Source: Firmicutes bacterium UBA4881
Lineage (GTDB): Bacteria; Bacillota; DTU065
Direction: 5' to 3'
Assembly: GCA_002399235.1 (NCBI GenBank)
Contig: DHDH01000051.1
Location: 26,110-62,056, forward strand
DNA: 35,947 nucleotides
A program made the position numbers and the translations under genes. Of this stretch, positions 23,822 to 32,543 are shown piece by piece (the first letter of the stretch is position 1; every line of letters starts with the position of its first letter). The notes beneath the pieces were generated by a model. The model had not been told where the DNA came from. It made no database searches and was given only the letters and a program-made list of their open reading frames with translations.

Positions 23822-24307
23822 ATGGCAGCTGTAAAGAGCAATTATGATGCACAAGAAATTCAAATTGTTGTCTTCAAAATTGGCGATGAATCATTCGCAT
23901 CTGATATTCACCCTGTCAAAGAGATCCGGAGAGTAGACGAAATTACCCCAGTTCCTCAAGCTCCTGACTTTGTTGAAGGTATTATCAGTTTGAGAGGACA
24001 GATCTACCCCATAATTGATTTAGGTAAACGATTTGGGAAAAAAGCCAAAGAACTCACCAACGATAGTCGGATTATCCTTATAGACTTGCCAGAAGCTCAA
24101 TACGGCATGATTGTTGATTCAGTTATGGAAGTACAAAGAGTTAAAATAGAAGATATCGAAGAAGCTCCAGAACTTGTTACACGAGGGACAAGAAAGTTCT
24201 TGCAAGGAGTAGTTAAGCAAGAGAATAAGCTTATTTTACTTGTTAATGTAGAAATGATCCTCACTGAAGGCGAGAAAAAAGAACTAAAAAAAACAGAGAT
24301 AGCCTGA
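23822..24307 (+). CDS. cheW: Chemotaxis coupling protein CheW
   Basis: CheW links chemoreceptors to the CheA kinase. The 161-residue protein has the double SH3-like fold with signatures IQIVVFKIGDESFASDI, VKEIRRVDEITPVPQAPDFVEGIISLRGQIYPIIDLGKRFG and a C-terminal LLVNVEMIL. ATG 23822 is preceded by TTGGAGG; the in-frame GTG 23738 overlaps the DUF2993 gene and was rejected. An inverted repeat TTTACCT (23776-23782) / AGGTAAA (23793-23799) lies just upstream of the ribosome site. It lies apart from cheB-cheR-cheX and is followed at 15 bases by the PilZ gene. Confidence 0.94.
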   Translation: MAAVKSNYDAQEIQIVVFKIGDESFASDIHPVKEIRRVDEITPVPQAPDFVEGIISLRGQIYPIIDLGKRFGKKAKELTNDSRIILIDLPEAQYGMIVDSVMEVQRVKIEDIEEAPELVTRGTRKFLQGVVKQENKLILLVNVEMILTEGEKKELKKTEIA

Positions 24308-24322
24308 GGTGGAGGTTAAAAC

Positions 24323-25075
24323 ATGGCGATAAAATTAGAGATAAATCAAAGGATCCAAGTTCGTTCTTCACGGTATGCAAAAACTCATAATAAGCCTTTT
24401 TATGCTAGTCGCATTGAGGAAGAAGATTCAGAGTTCCTTTATATTGCTGAACCACTTGATGGAACGGTACCCGTTTTTTTGCCCCTTGGTGAGGAAATTG
24501 AAGTAATCTTTTTTAACGAAAAAGGAGCTTATCTTTTTAAGTCAATTGTATTAGGACGAGTAGAGCGAAACATAAGGTTACTTCGCATTGCCAAACCTGA
24601 TACAGTAGAAAAAACTAACCGCCGCGACTTTTTCAGGTTAAAAGTTTTTATACCGTTTTCTTTTCGCATTTTAGATGACAATATTTATCAACATGGTTTT
24701 CCTGAAAGCCAAGTGGCACTTAAAGGGACTGTTTTAAGGCCACAGATTGCTAGAGATGAAGCTGATAAATGCGAAGGAATTATTAAGGACTTGAGTGGCG
24801 GTGGAGCCTTAGTGGCAGTTTCCGATAAATTAGAGCTTAAAGTAAACGATCACTTAGAGATGTGGTTACCGCTTGGGTACGATATTGATCCTATATATCT
24901 ATGGGGTGATGTAGTAAGGGTAACTCTAAATTCTGAGGCTGGCAAATGGAATCATGATGTGGGCATTTCATTTAGTAAGATTTCGGAAAGAGATCGAGAT
25001 AGTATTATTGCTCATATTCTAAACCTGCAACGAGATCTTTTGCAAAAAGGAGCTTTGCAGTCAGAAGAAAAATGA
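24323..25075 (+). CDS. YcgR-type flagellar brake protein with PilZ domain
   Basis: YcgR-family proteins bind cyclic di-GMP and slow or bias the flagellar motor. The 250-residue protein has an N-terminal YcgR-like beta domain (LEINQRIQVRSSRYAKTHN to about residue 95) and a C-terminal PilZ domain. Both c-di-GMP binding motifs are intact: RRDFFR (the RxxxR class) near residue 100, and DLSGGG (D-x-S-x-x-G) near residue 150. A short insertion before the second motif is odd. It is co-directional with cheW, 15 bases apart, and the pair ends in a strong terminator, a compact motility-control unit. Confidence 0.92.
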   Translation: MAIKLEINQRIQVRSSRYAKTHNKPFYASRIEEEDSEFLYIAEPLDGTVPVFLPLGEEIEVIFFNEKGAYLFKSIVLGRVERNIRLLRIAKPDTVEKTNRRDFFRLKVFIPFSFRILDDNIYQHGFPESQVALKGTVLRPQIARDEADKCEGIIKDLSGGGALVAVSDKLELKVNDHLEMWLPLGYDIDPIYLWGDVVRVTLNSEAGKWNHDVGISFSKISERDRDSIIAHILNLQRDLLQKGALQSEEK

Positions 25076-25107
25076 TGGGACTGCCTCTGATGGCAGTCCC
25101 ATTTATT
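25075..25107 (+). terminator. Intrinsic terminator after the PilZ gene
   Basis: ATGGGACTGCC at 25075-25085 pairs perfectly with GGCAGTCCCAT at 25092-25102 over a TCTGAT loop and is followed by TTATT. The hairpin starts on the last base of the PilZ stop codon. Confidence 0.87.
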
Positions 25108-25124
25108 CAGAGGGTGGGAAGAGC

Positions 25125-27020
25125 ATGAGAAAAGGATCAACCTGGTTTATAATTCTGGGAATTATTGGTGCCATTTTTAGTATTTATCCGCGTTTTCAAG
25201 TCGAAAGAGCAGATAAAAGTGTCCAACTGGTTATAGATGGTGCGGCTCTCAGCGAATATGCATTAAGTCACAGTTATAATTTAGAAAAATTACTTCTTGA
25301 CTTAAAAACAATTAATATCGATGCCTTAGCTGTACCGGAGCTCAACCTTTGGGAAGTTGCAGCAAAAAGAAAGATTACTGTCTATCCAGGGACCTACCTT
25401 TTACTTCAAGATAAAGCTAAATTCCCGTTAATCGATCCTCGTAAGCTCTATATTGCCGATAGCCTAGAGGGACCTGTGAGCCAAAGACTAAAACTGTTGG
25501 GGAAAAGTTTAATGTATAAACAAACACAACTTCTTTGGGAGTTTTCCGAGGAATACCCGATTCCAACTACTAGACGGAAAGAAGCTGTTCGTGAACCTTT
25601 CCATTCTCTTTGGGATGAAGCACTCTATCCAGACTTAGCTATGATAGATAAGGCACAGGCCAATAGAATGGCTATTGTAGCTCGCATACAGAACCCTTTT
25701 GAATCTAACCCAGAAATCTTAGAATATGTTGTTTCCGAATGGCAAGACTCTGCTAATCTCATTATTTTTCAAGGCAAAGAGGTATTAGGTTATCCCTCTA
25801 ACTTAAAAGCTGCAGCTAAATTATTAGCAGGTAAGCCTTGGGGCTATATTGAGTTTGCCAATCAATATGGGGAAAAAGAACTTGCTAGGTTAACCAACTA
25901 TAATCTAGTTCGCGTACACAGCATTACACCTAAAGAAATGGAGAAAATTAATCCCCAAGTAGCGGAGGAAAGATATCTGAGGGCAGTAAGAGAGCGAGGC
26001 GCCCGGGTATTGTACTTGAGACCATTTGCTAAGTTAACCTGGGAAGATAATTTAACCATCCTCAATAGCCTGAAGGAGAAACTGCAAAAAGAAGGTTATT
26101 TAATAGGCACAGCGCAAGTTAAACCGTTTTTTAAGAGCTCATTTATTCTTTTTTTGCCAGTTATACTAGCGATTATTATTTGCGGAATGCAGTTAGCACT
26201 AATGCTAGGTTTTCAAGAAAAGGTATCTTTAAGCCTGGGTGTTTTAGCTTTATTGGCTATAGTTATCCTTTATTTAAAAGGTTATACAATATTAGCTAGG
26301 CAGGTGGCTGCTTTTGGAGCTGCTGTAATATTTCCAACCTTGGCTATGGGTCAAGTAATTAAAGAGATAAAAAATGGCCAGGCAAATTTCACTAATCTTC
26401 TAATAAAAGCGTTAGGGTATACATTAGTTGGCGTTCTTTTCCTGACCGCTTCTTTAGCTGATTTACGTTTTGTTATTAAGACGGAGCAGTTTTTAGGTGT
26501 GAAACTTATGCACATTTTACCACCTGTACTTTGTCTGTGGCTAGCAGTGAGAAATTTAGGTACAGGCTGGAGTAAAGAGAAGATCAAAGAGTTTTTTTGG
26601 CCTTTACGTTGGACTCATGTCCTAATCTTGGTCTTTGTAATCTTGGCTGGTTTTATTTATGTCGGCCGTACAGGTCATGATTGGGGGCTACCTATACCAA
26701 AGCTAGAAGAAAATCTGCGCGTTTATTTAGAGAAAATTTTTATCATAAGACCAAGACTAAAAGAAGCTTTTATTGGTCATCCTGCTCTCTTTTTAGGACT
26801 ATTGCTAGGAGTTTCAACAGTCTCTGCTTGGTATTTACCTTATTTATTGACTATAGGTTCTATAGGCATCACTTCCATTCTAAATACCTTTAGCCATGCC
26901 CATACACCATTGTTAGTCTCTTTAATTAGAACAATCTGGGGTTTAGTTATAGGTAGCTTAATAGGTATTATAGTTTTTCTTCTACTCAAGTTTACCGGAA
27001 GGAAGATAGGTCGTGGCTAA
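25125..27020 (+). CDS. DUF5693-family polytopic membrane protein
   Basis: The 631-residue protein has one N-terminal membrane segment (residues about 6-22), an extracytoplasmic region of about 310 residues with a glycosidase-like look (LILSQWQD- and YLRPF-type strands), and a C-terminal half with about eight to nine hydrophobic segments from residue 340 on. This layout and its place directly before csaB are those of DUF5693 proteins. The function is not established; export or polymer assembly for the cell-wall polymer is a guess from the neighbours. GAGGGTGGGAAG precedes the ATG. The next gene starts 8 bases before its stop. Confidence 0.75.
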   Translation: MRKGSTWFIILGIIGAIFSIYPRFQVERADKSVQLVIDGAALSEYALSHSYNLEKLLLDLKTINIDALAVPELNLWEVAAKRKITVYPGTYLLLQDKAKFPLIDPRKLYIADSLEGPVSQRLKLLGKSLMYKQTQLLWEFSEEYPIPTTRRKEAVREPFHSLWDEALYPDLAMIDKAQANRMAIVARIQNPFESNPEILEYVVSEWQDSANLIIFQGKEVLGYPSNLKAAAKLLAGKPWGYIEFANQYGEKELARLTNYNLVRVHSITPKEMEKINPQVAEERYLRAVRERGARVLYLRPFAKLTWEDNLTILNSLKEKLQKEGYLIGTAQVKPFFKSSFILFLPVILAIIICGMQLALMLGFQEKVSLSLGVLALLAIVILYLKGYTILARQVAAFGAAVIFPTLAMGQVIKEIKNGQANFTNLLIKALGYTLVGVLFLTASLADLRFVIKTEQFLGVKLMHILPPVLCLWLAVRNLGTGWSKEKIKEFFWPLRWTHVLILVFVILAGFIYVGRTGHDWGLPIPKLEENLRVYLEKIFIIRPRLKEAFIGHPALFLGLLLGVSTVSAWYLPYLLTIGSIGITSILNTFSHAHTPLLVSLIRTIWGLVIGSLIGIIVFLLLKFTGRKIGRG

Positions 27021-27969
27021 GATTCTTATCTTTGGTTATTATGGCTACGGCAATTTTGGTGATGAGTTACTGTTAGCTACCTTGAAAGCTCATCTAAAAG
27101 AGCATGAATTAGTTATAGTGAGCGGAGATCCAGTAAACACAGAAAAACTACACGAGATTAAAGCCATTTCTAGAAAGATGTTTTGGCAAAGACCAGGCCA
27201 GCATGATCTGTTTTTATTAGGCGGGGGGAGTTTGTTACAAAACTCTACTAGTAATCGTTCCCTAGTCTACTATCTAGCAGCTATTGAAAGAGCAAAACTA
27301 GCAGGTATGGATGTTTATCTTATGGCCCAAGGTTTAGGTCCACTAAAAGGTTGGTGGCCTAAAATAGCTATACCCCGAGTCCTTAAACAGACGCCACTTA
27401 CGGTTAGAGATAGACAATCTTTAGAAATAGCAAGAGGGTTGAAACTTAAAGCTGATCTGGTAGCTGATCTAGCCCTCAGTTATGAAAATTATCCTCAGAA
27501 AAAGTCTAATCAATTTATAGGAGTGGCACCGAAGAAGGGATTTATTAACAAAGCTAACATAAATTGGTTATTATCTTTTGAACGTGAAATACGATTATTC
27601 GCTTTTCATCGCCAAGATCATGAGTTATGCTTTAAATTAGAGAAACTCTTGCCCCGAGCACACTCAGTTCTTTTGGAAAAACCTAGCGATCTAGAGCAAA
27701 TGGCTGAGCTGGATTTTCTTTGGGGAATGAGACTCCATTCGCTAATAATAGCAGTGGCAATGGGTATTCCAGCCTTAGGTATTAGTTATGATCCTAAAGT
27801 AGCAGCATTTTGCCAGGAAGCTAACCTTTGTTGGCATCAAATTGATCAATTACCCCAAAAGGAGTGGATCAGAAGTGGTGGAAAGCAAGAGCTCACTTCA
27901 CGAGCTAAGAAGAACTGGCAACTCTTTGACAAATATATCAAGACTTCAACTTCTGGGCATTCCTATTGA
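27013..27969 (+). CDS. csaB: Polysaccharide pyruvyl transferase CsaB
   Basis: CsaB adds pyruvate ketals to the secondary cell-wall polymer, creating the anchor for S-layer homology (SLH) domain proteins. The 318-residue protein opens with KILIFGYYGYGNFGDELLL, the signature of the family, and has HDLFLLGGGSLLQN, LMAQGLGPLKGWW and RDRQSLEIA and, near the C-terminus, WGMRLHSLIIAVAMGIPALGISYDPKV. GTG 27013 has GGAAGGAAG upstream and overlaps the DUF5693 gene by 8 bases. The downstream TagA-type glycosyltransferase overlaps its 3' end. It implies that this bacterium has SLH-anchored surface proteins, none of which is in the window. Confidence 0.93.
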   Translation: MAKILIFGYYGYGNFGDELLLATLKAHLKEHELVIVSGDPVNTEKLHEIKAISRKMFWQRPGQHDLFLLGGGSLLQNSTSNRSLVYYLAAIERAKLAGMDVYLMAQGLGPLKGWWPKIAIPRVLKQTPLTVRDRQSLEIARGLKLKADLVADLALSYENYPQKKSNQFIGVAPKKGFINKANINWLLSFEREIRLFAFHRQDHELCFKLEKLLPRAHSVLLEKPSDLEQMAELDFLWGMRLHSLIIAVAMGIPALGISYDPKVAAFCQEANLCWHQIDQLPQKEWIRSGGKQELTSRAKKNWQLFDKYIKTSTSGHSY

Positions 27970-28684
27970 TGCGGTAGATTTTTCCCAAGCACTAGAAATA
28001 ATAACCATGTTTGTCGAAGATAAAAACACTGCCTTAATTTTTACCCCCAACGCCGAGATTTTAGTAAAAGCTCATGATGATAAAGAGTTTGCTAACATAT
28101 TGTGTAAAGCTGATCTAGTGGTCCCTGATGGGTCTAGTTTAATTTGGGCTGCTAAAGTTTTAGGACAGCCATTAAAAACACGGGTAACAGGTATCGACCT
28201 TATGCAACTTCTCCTAATGGAAGCTAATAAAAAAGGATGGAGTGTATTTTTTCTGGGCGCAAAACCTAATGTTATTAAACTAGCTGCTAAGAATGTTAAA
28301 GATAAATACCCCAATCTTAAAATGCAGGGATTTTACCATGGCTATTTTAAAGATGATTTAGAACCATTAAATTTAATTAATTCAGCCAAACCAGATTTAC
28401 TATTTGTTGGTATGGGTGCTCCGCTGCAAGAAAAATGGTTAGTTGCTAATCGGTCTAAACTACAGGTTGGTGCAGCAATGGGAGTTGGTGGAAGTTTTGA
28501 TGTATTAGCAGGAGTTACTAAAAGAGCCCCCCAGTTCATTCAAAATATTGGTCTAGAGTGGCTCTATCGTTATATTAAAGAACCAGCTAGACTAAAAAGA
28601 AGCTCTTTGCTTCCACGTTTTGTCGGTTTGGTTTTAACTGAGAAGTGGCATAAAAGCAAAGGAGGCAATGAGCTTGAAGGTTAG
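27926..28684 (+). CDS. WecG/TagA/CpsF-family glycosyltransferase
   Basis: Members transfer N-acetylmannosamine (TagA) or ManNAcA (WecG) to a lipid-linked GlcNAc, an early step of wall polymer or teichoic acid synthesis. Core motifs are IFTPNAEILVKAHDDKEF, VPDGSSLIWAAKVLGQPLKTRVTGIDL, FFLGAKPNV, LLFVGMGAPLQEKW, GVGGSFDVLAGVTKRAPQ and LEWLYRYIKEP. The frame is open back into csaB. TTG 27926 gives TNISRLQLLGIPIDAV, the usual N-terminus; GTG 27875 with AAGGAG upstream would add 17 unusual residues but has a better ribosome site. Overlap with csaB is 44 bases with the chosen start. Start choice is uncertain, family is firm. Confidence 0.9.
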   Translation: MTNISRLQLLGIPIDAVDFSQALEIITMFVEDKNTALIFTPNAEILVKAHDDKEFANILCKADLVVPDGSSLIWAAKVLGQPLKTRVTGIDLMQLLLMEANKKGWSVFFLGAKPNVIKLAAKNVKDKYPNLKMQGFYHGYFKDDLEPLNLINSAKPDLLFVGMGAPLQEKWLVANRSKLQVGAAMGVGGSFDVLAGVTKRAPQFIQNIGLEWLYRYIKEPARLKRSSLLPRFVGLVLTEKWHKSKGGNELEG

Positions 28685-29534
28685 TTTAAAAAGAGAAATA
28701 ACTCGTATGGTTGGTGTCCTAACTGGAACAACAATTTTAGCCTTAGGTCTTGTCTTGTTTCTAATTCCTAATAAAATCGCTCCAGGTGGGGTAAGTGGCT
28801 TAGCTACCGTAATTTTTCACCTTACTGGTTTTAGTGTAGGTATAGTTATGTTAGCTATTAATATCCCACTCTTTATTGCTGGTATTAAACGTTTAGGTTT
28901 TGTTTTTGGCTTGAGAACACTTGTAGCTACAATCTATCTTTCCGTTGCAGTAGACGTTCTGCAAAAATATCTAGCACCGATTACCCAAGATCCACTTCTA
29001 GCTTCTTTATATGGTGGTATAATCATGGGAGTGGGGCTGGGATTAGCGATTAATAATGGTGGTACTACAGGAGGCACTGATTTAGCAGCTGTACTACTAC
29101 ACAAGTATTTGAAGTTTTCGATTGGTACTACCCTATTAATATTGGATACTGTTGTTATTGCTTTTGCAGGCTTTTTCTTTAACTTGGAACTAGCTATGTA
29201 TAGTGCTCTTGCTCTTTATGTTTCAACAAAGGTACTAGATCTAATGCAAGAAGGCTGGCATTATGCAAGAGCAGCTTATATTATTTCTGATAAACCTCAA
29301 GAAATAGCTCAAGCTATTATGGCTAAGCTAGACAGGGGAACTACTGGTTTTTATGGCAAAGGTATGTATTCTGGGGAAGAAAAAACTATACTTTATGTAA
29401 TTTGCTCCCGTGCTGAAGTTTCACAGTTAAAGGACCTCATAAGTGTTCTAGACCCCAATGCTTTTATTGTTATTGGCGAAGCGACAGAGGTATTAGGAGA
29501 AGGCTTTAGGCGCTACAAAAACCCAAATGACTGA
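28674..29534 (+). CDS. YitT-family membrane protein (DUF161/DUF2179)
   Basis: YitT proteins have about six membrane segments and a C-terminal soluble DUF2179 domain; the substrate is unknown. The 286-residue protein has hydrophobic segments from residue 15 to about 195, with LFLIPNKIAPGGVSGLATV and GLGLAINNGGTTGGTDL, the two glycine-rich signatures of DUF161, and the C-terminal DUF2179 with LDRGTTGFYGKGMYSG and ILYVICSRAEV. AAAGGAGG at 28658-28665 is 8 bases before TTG 28674 but only 2 before ATG 28668, so TTG was taken. It overlaps the glycosyltransferase stop. Confidence 0.9.
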   Translation: MKVSLKREITRMVGVLTGTTILALGLVLFLIPNKIAPGGVSGLATVIFHLTGFSVGIVMLAINIPLFIAGIKRLGFVFGLRTLVATIYLSVAVDVLQKYLAPITQDPLLASLYGGIIMGVGLGLAINNGGTTGGTDLAAVLLHKYLKFSIGTTLLILDTVVIAFAGFFFNLELAMYSALALYVSTKVLDLMQEGWHYARAAYIISDKPQEIAQAIMAKLDRGTTGFYGKGMYSGEEKTILYVICSRAEVSQLKDLISVLDPNAFIVIGEATEVLGEGFRRYKNPND

Positions 29535-29552
29535 CAACGAGGTGTTCACTAA

Positions 29553-30392
29553 ATGGATGAAAAAAAGTTAGATGAATTAAAAGAAATTGCTCGTCAGTCA
29601 AGAGCTTGGATAATCAAAGCTCTGGCTGAATCAAAATCAGGTCACCCAGGTGGTAGTCTTTCGGCTATCGATATTTTGACCTATCTATATTTTTCAGCAA
29701 TGAATGTTGATCCCCAAGATCCTCATTTTGTTGACAGAGACAGATTTGTTCTTTGTAAGGGACATGGTGCACCAGCTCTTTACACAAGTTTAGCTATGAA
29801 AGGCTTTTTTCCTAAGGAAGATTTGCTAACCCTAAGAAAGCTCGGCAGTCGCCTTCAAGGGCATCCTGATATGAGGAAACTTCCTGGGGTTGATGCTTCA
29901 ACAGGCTCCTTAGGACAAGGTCTTTCTATTGCTAATGGAATGGCTTTAGCTGGTAAATTAGATAACAAATCATATACAGTCTACGCTATTTTAGGTGATG
30001 GAGAGATGGAAGAAGGTCAGGTCTGGGAAGCTGCAATGACAGCTAGCCATTACCAACTAAATAACTTAATTGCTTTTCTAGACTATAATCACTTGCAGAT
30101 CGATGGTCGTATCGAGGATGTTAAAAGTGGCGGTAACTTTGCAAGTCGTTTCAAAGCTTTTGGCTGGCATGTATTAGAGATTGATGGCCATGATTTCAAA
30201 GCTATCGACGAAGCTGTTTTAGCTGCAAAACAAGAACTATATGCACCTAGCATGATAATTGCTCACACCGTTAAAGGCAAGGGTGTTCCCTTCATGGAAG
30301 GCGCAGTAGAATGGCATGGTAAAGCACCAAATAAGGAGCAGACCGCAGAAGCTCTGAAGTTCCTCGGGGCACTCAAGGAGGATGGCAGATAA
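29553..30392 (+). CDS. Transketolase N-terminal subunit
   Basis: Transketolase moves two-carbon units between sugar phosphates in the pentose phosphate pathway. This 279-residue subunit is the thiamine-diphosphate-binding half of the two-gene form common in Clostridia and archaea. Motifs are SKSGHPGGSLSAIDI, CKGHGAPALY, STGSLGQGLSIANGMA and the TPP motif LGDGEMEEGQVWEA...NNLIAFLDYN. The gene ends in its own stop, one base before the start of the C-terminal subunit. Full pathway flux cannot be judged from the window. Confidence 0.94.
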   Translation: MDEKKLDELKEIARQSRAWIIKALAESKSGHPGGSLSAIDILTYLYFSAMNVDPQDPHFVDRDRFVLCKGHGAPALYTSLAMKGFFPKEDLLTLRKLGSRLQGHPDMRKLPGVDASTGSLGQGLSIANGMALAGKLDNKSYTVYAILGDGEMEEGQVWEAAMTASHYQLNNLIAFLDYNHLQIDGRIEDVKSGGNFASRFKAFGWHVLEIDGHDFKAIDEAVLAAKQELYAPSMIIAHTVKGKGVPFMEGAVEWHGKAPNKEQTAEALKFLGALKEDGR

Positions 30393-30393
30393 G

Positions 30394-31335
30394 ATGCAAA
30401 AAAAAGCAACCAGAGACGCTTACGGTGAAGCATTAGTAGAACTTGGTCATGAATTCGACAATATCGTTGTCTTAGAAGCAGATCTCAGCAAATCGACGAA
30501 AACAGAACTATTTGCTAAAGAATTCCCTGAGAGATTTTTTCAAATGGGTATTGCTGAACAAGATATGATGGGAACTGCAGCTGGATTAGCAACGTGTAAT
30601 AAAGTGGCATTTGCTAGCACCTTTGCTATTTTTGCAACAGGTAGAGCCTTCGAACAAGTAAGAAATTCTATAGCTTATCCTAGTTTAAATGTAAAGATAT
30701 GTGCTACTCATGCTGGTCTTACAGTGGGCGAAGATGGCGGTAGCCATCAAGCTATCGAAGACATAGCTATTATGAGGGCTATTCCCAATATGACAGTTAT
30801 TGTTCCAGCCGATGCTACAGAAACAGCTAAAGCCTTAAGAGCTATATATCATTATGATGGGCCTGTTTATCTACGGCTTGGTCGCCCAGCAGTACCAATT
30901 ATTTATGATGAAAACATGAATTTCCAAATTGGCAAAGCTAACAAACTACAAGAAGGCCATGATTTAGCCATAATAGCCACAGGAATAATGGTTGCACCAG
31001 CCATGGAAGCTGCTGAGGCCTTAAAGAAAGAAGGCATTTTGGCACAGGTTTGGGATATGGCAACAATCAAACCAATTGATAAAGAAGCTATTAGAGAAGC
31101 TGCTAAAACTGGGGCCATTCTTACAGTAGAGGAACACTCAATTATTGGTGGTTTAGGTAGTGCTGTTGCTGAAGTTGTTGTAGAGAACAGTCCAGTACCA
31201 ATGCAGTTTATGGGTGTAGAAGACAGATTTGGACAATCGGGTACACCGGATGAGCTGTTAAAAGCTTATGGACTAACTGCAGAAAATATTGCTATAAAGG
31301 CAAAAGAACTTGCTAACAAGAAGTCCTCGTCATAG
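30394..31335 (+). CDS. Transketolase C-terminal subunit
   Basis: This 313-residue subunit carries the pyrimidine-binding and C-terminal domains of transketolase. It has GIAEQDMMGTAAGLA with the catalytic Glu, TFAIFATGRAFEQVRNSI, VGEDGGSHQAIEDIAIMRAIPN, YLRLGRPAVP, VEEHSIIGGLGSAVAEVV and RFGQSGTPDELL. ATG 30394 follows AAGGAGG (30375-30381) by 12 bases; ATG 30382 directly touches that site and was rejected. The last codons and the stop lie in a 13-bp perfect hairpin. Confidence 0.94.
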   Translation: MQKKATRDAYGEALVELGHEFDNIVVLEADLSKSTKTELFAKEFPERFFQMGIAEQDMMGTAAGLATCNKVAFASTFAIFATGRAFEQVRNSIAYPSLNVKICATHAGLTVGEDGGSHQAIEDIAIMRAIPNMTVIVPADATETAKALRAIYHYDGPVYLRLGRPAVPIIYDENMNFQIGKANKLQEGHDLAIIATGIMVAPAMEAAEALKKEGILAQVWDMATIKPIDKEAIREAAKTGAILTVEEHSIIGGLGSAVAEVVVENSPVPMQFMGVEDRFGQSGTPDELLKAYGLTAENIAIKAKELANKKSSS

Positions 31336-31350
31336 ACGAGGACTTCTCTT
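31319..31350 (+). terminator. Hairpin at the end of the transketolase operon
   Basis: AGAAGTCCTCGTC at 31319-31331 is perfectly complementary to GACGAGGACTTCT at 31335-31347; the loop is ATA and the stop codon TAG (31333-31335) spans the loop edge. The following tract CTTGGTATT is not a good U-run, so termination is likely but not certain. Confidence 0.6.
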
Positions 31351-31859
31351 GGTATTATCATGCTTCTAGCAGGGTTATAGGCCCTGTTGGAGAAAGATAT
31401 TGTTAATAGCATAGGATAAATAGAATAGTCTAAAGGTCCCTTTTTAGTTATAAAGTTATTTATGAAGATGACAATATCAAACTATGCATGGTAAAGAAGA
31501 TAACCGTTAAAAAAGCTAACACTAACAAATAAAGGATAAATATTTCAAAGGCACGAATTGCATGGAATAAATTGACTGGTATCTTTTGCACTACGTTTTG
31601 GTCTAATAAATAATAGAAAAGTTATTTTTAGATAACTACTTGTAAGGGTTGGTTAGGTATACCTCGAGTACACGGAAATTTTATTAATGATAAATTTAGT
31701 TTTTCCTAATATATATGAAGGAAAATTGAAATATTCTGGAATTGCTTGGGGGCTGTGTATGGATAAGATAATATTCGGAATGAGCTACTTAACTAAAGTG
31801 CTTCATCTGAGAGAAACGCATGCTTGAATTAAGCAGTTCCTCTAGAAGGGGGAGAGGAA
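31351..31859 (+). other. Long intergenic region before ftsE
   Basis: About 500 A+T-rich bases hold no convincing gene. Seen in it: CAGGG/CCCTG hairpin (31370-31374, 31382-31386); a palindrome AGGTATACCT in the middle part; a 22-codon ORF ATG...TGA at 31758-31826 with a GGGGG tract before it but no known relative; and a poor promoter (TTGCTT 31742-31747, 16 bases, TAAGAT). The last 25 bases form a hairpin around the ftsE ribosome site. Confidence 0.5.
31837..31859 (+). promoter_or_regulatory. Hairpin over the ftsE ribosome binding site
   Basis: TTCCTCT (31837-31843) pairs with AGAGGAA (31853-31859), which ends directly before the ftsE ATG at 31860. The loop AGAAGGGGG and the first stem bases contain the ribosome site GGGGGAG. 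It may tune ftsE translation. Confidence 0.45.
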
Positions 31860-32543
31860 ATGACACAAACACCCTTGGTTTATCTAAGTGGAGTTAGTAA
31901 AGCTTATAACAATAACGTTGTTTTGAGACAAGCTGATTTAGTAATCCCGCAAGGAAGTTTTACTTTCCTTTTAGGTCACACAGGTGCGGGCAAATCTACT
32001 CTACTTAAAATGATCTCTGGAGAGGTTAAACCGACAAAAGGGAAAATTTATGTTAAAGGTCAAGATATAACACGTTGGTCAGGCTCTAAAAAAGCCAATT
32101 GGCGCCGATGTATAGGTTATGTATTTCAAGAGGATAGATTACTTACGTATAGGACAGTTTATGAAAATGTTGCTTTACCCTTAGAAATTCATGAATGTTC
32201 TAGACGTCAGATTAAAGATAAAGTTATTTCCATCCTTAAGGTTTTGGGGATTGGGAGTAAAGCGTATGCATATCCCGATGAGCTCTCTGGAGGCGAGAAG
32301 CAACGTGTATCATTAGCTCGAGCTATTGTTGCGAACCCAGAGATCATTATAGCCGATGAGCCAACAGCGCAATTAGATCCAATTACTGCCCAAGAGATAT
32401 TTAGTTTATTATCCTCATTAAATCAATCAGCTGGAATTTCGGTAATAATGGCAACTCATGAATGGGAACTTGTCAGTAAAACTAAATATCCATCATATGT
32501 TGTACGTGATGGGCTCTTGATGCCTTGGGAGGGAAGCATATGA
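31860..32543 (+). CDS. ftsE: Cell division ATP-binding protein FtsE
   Basis: FtsE is the ATPase that, with FtsX, transmits conformational change to peptidoglycan hydrolases during division or elongation. The 227-residue ABC protein has Walker A GHTGAGKST, Q-loop VFQEDRLL, signature LSGGEKQR, Walker B IIADEPT and H-loop ATHEWEL. The substrate-specifying loops and length match FtsE. Its TGA overlaps the ftsX ATG (ATGA). No divIVA-like or other neighbour precedes it. ATG is preceded by a GGGGGAG site inside a hairpin. Confidence 0.95.
   Translation: MTQTPLVYLSGVSKAYNNNVVLRQADLVIPQGSFTFLLGHTGAGKSTLLKMISGEVKPTKGKIYVKGQDITRWSGSKKANWRRCIGYVFQEDRLLTYRTVYENVALPLEIHECSRRQIKDKVISILKVLGIGSKAYAYPDELSGGEKQRVSLARAIVANPEIIIADEPTAQLDPITAQEIFSLLSSLNQSAGISVIMATHEWELVSKTKYPSYVVRDGLLMPWEGSI

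Noticed and set aside
29553..31335. Frameshifted or broken transketolase
   Set aside because: Two-gene transketolase with these sizes is the normal form in Clostridia and both halves have intact motifs and ribosome sites.
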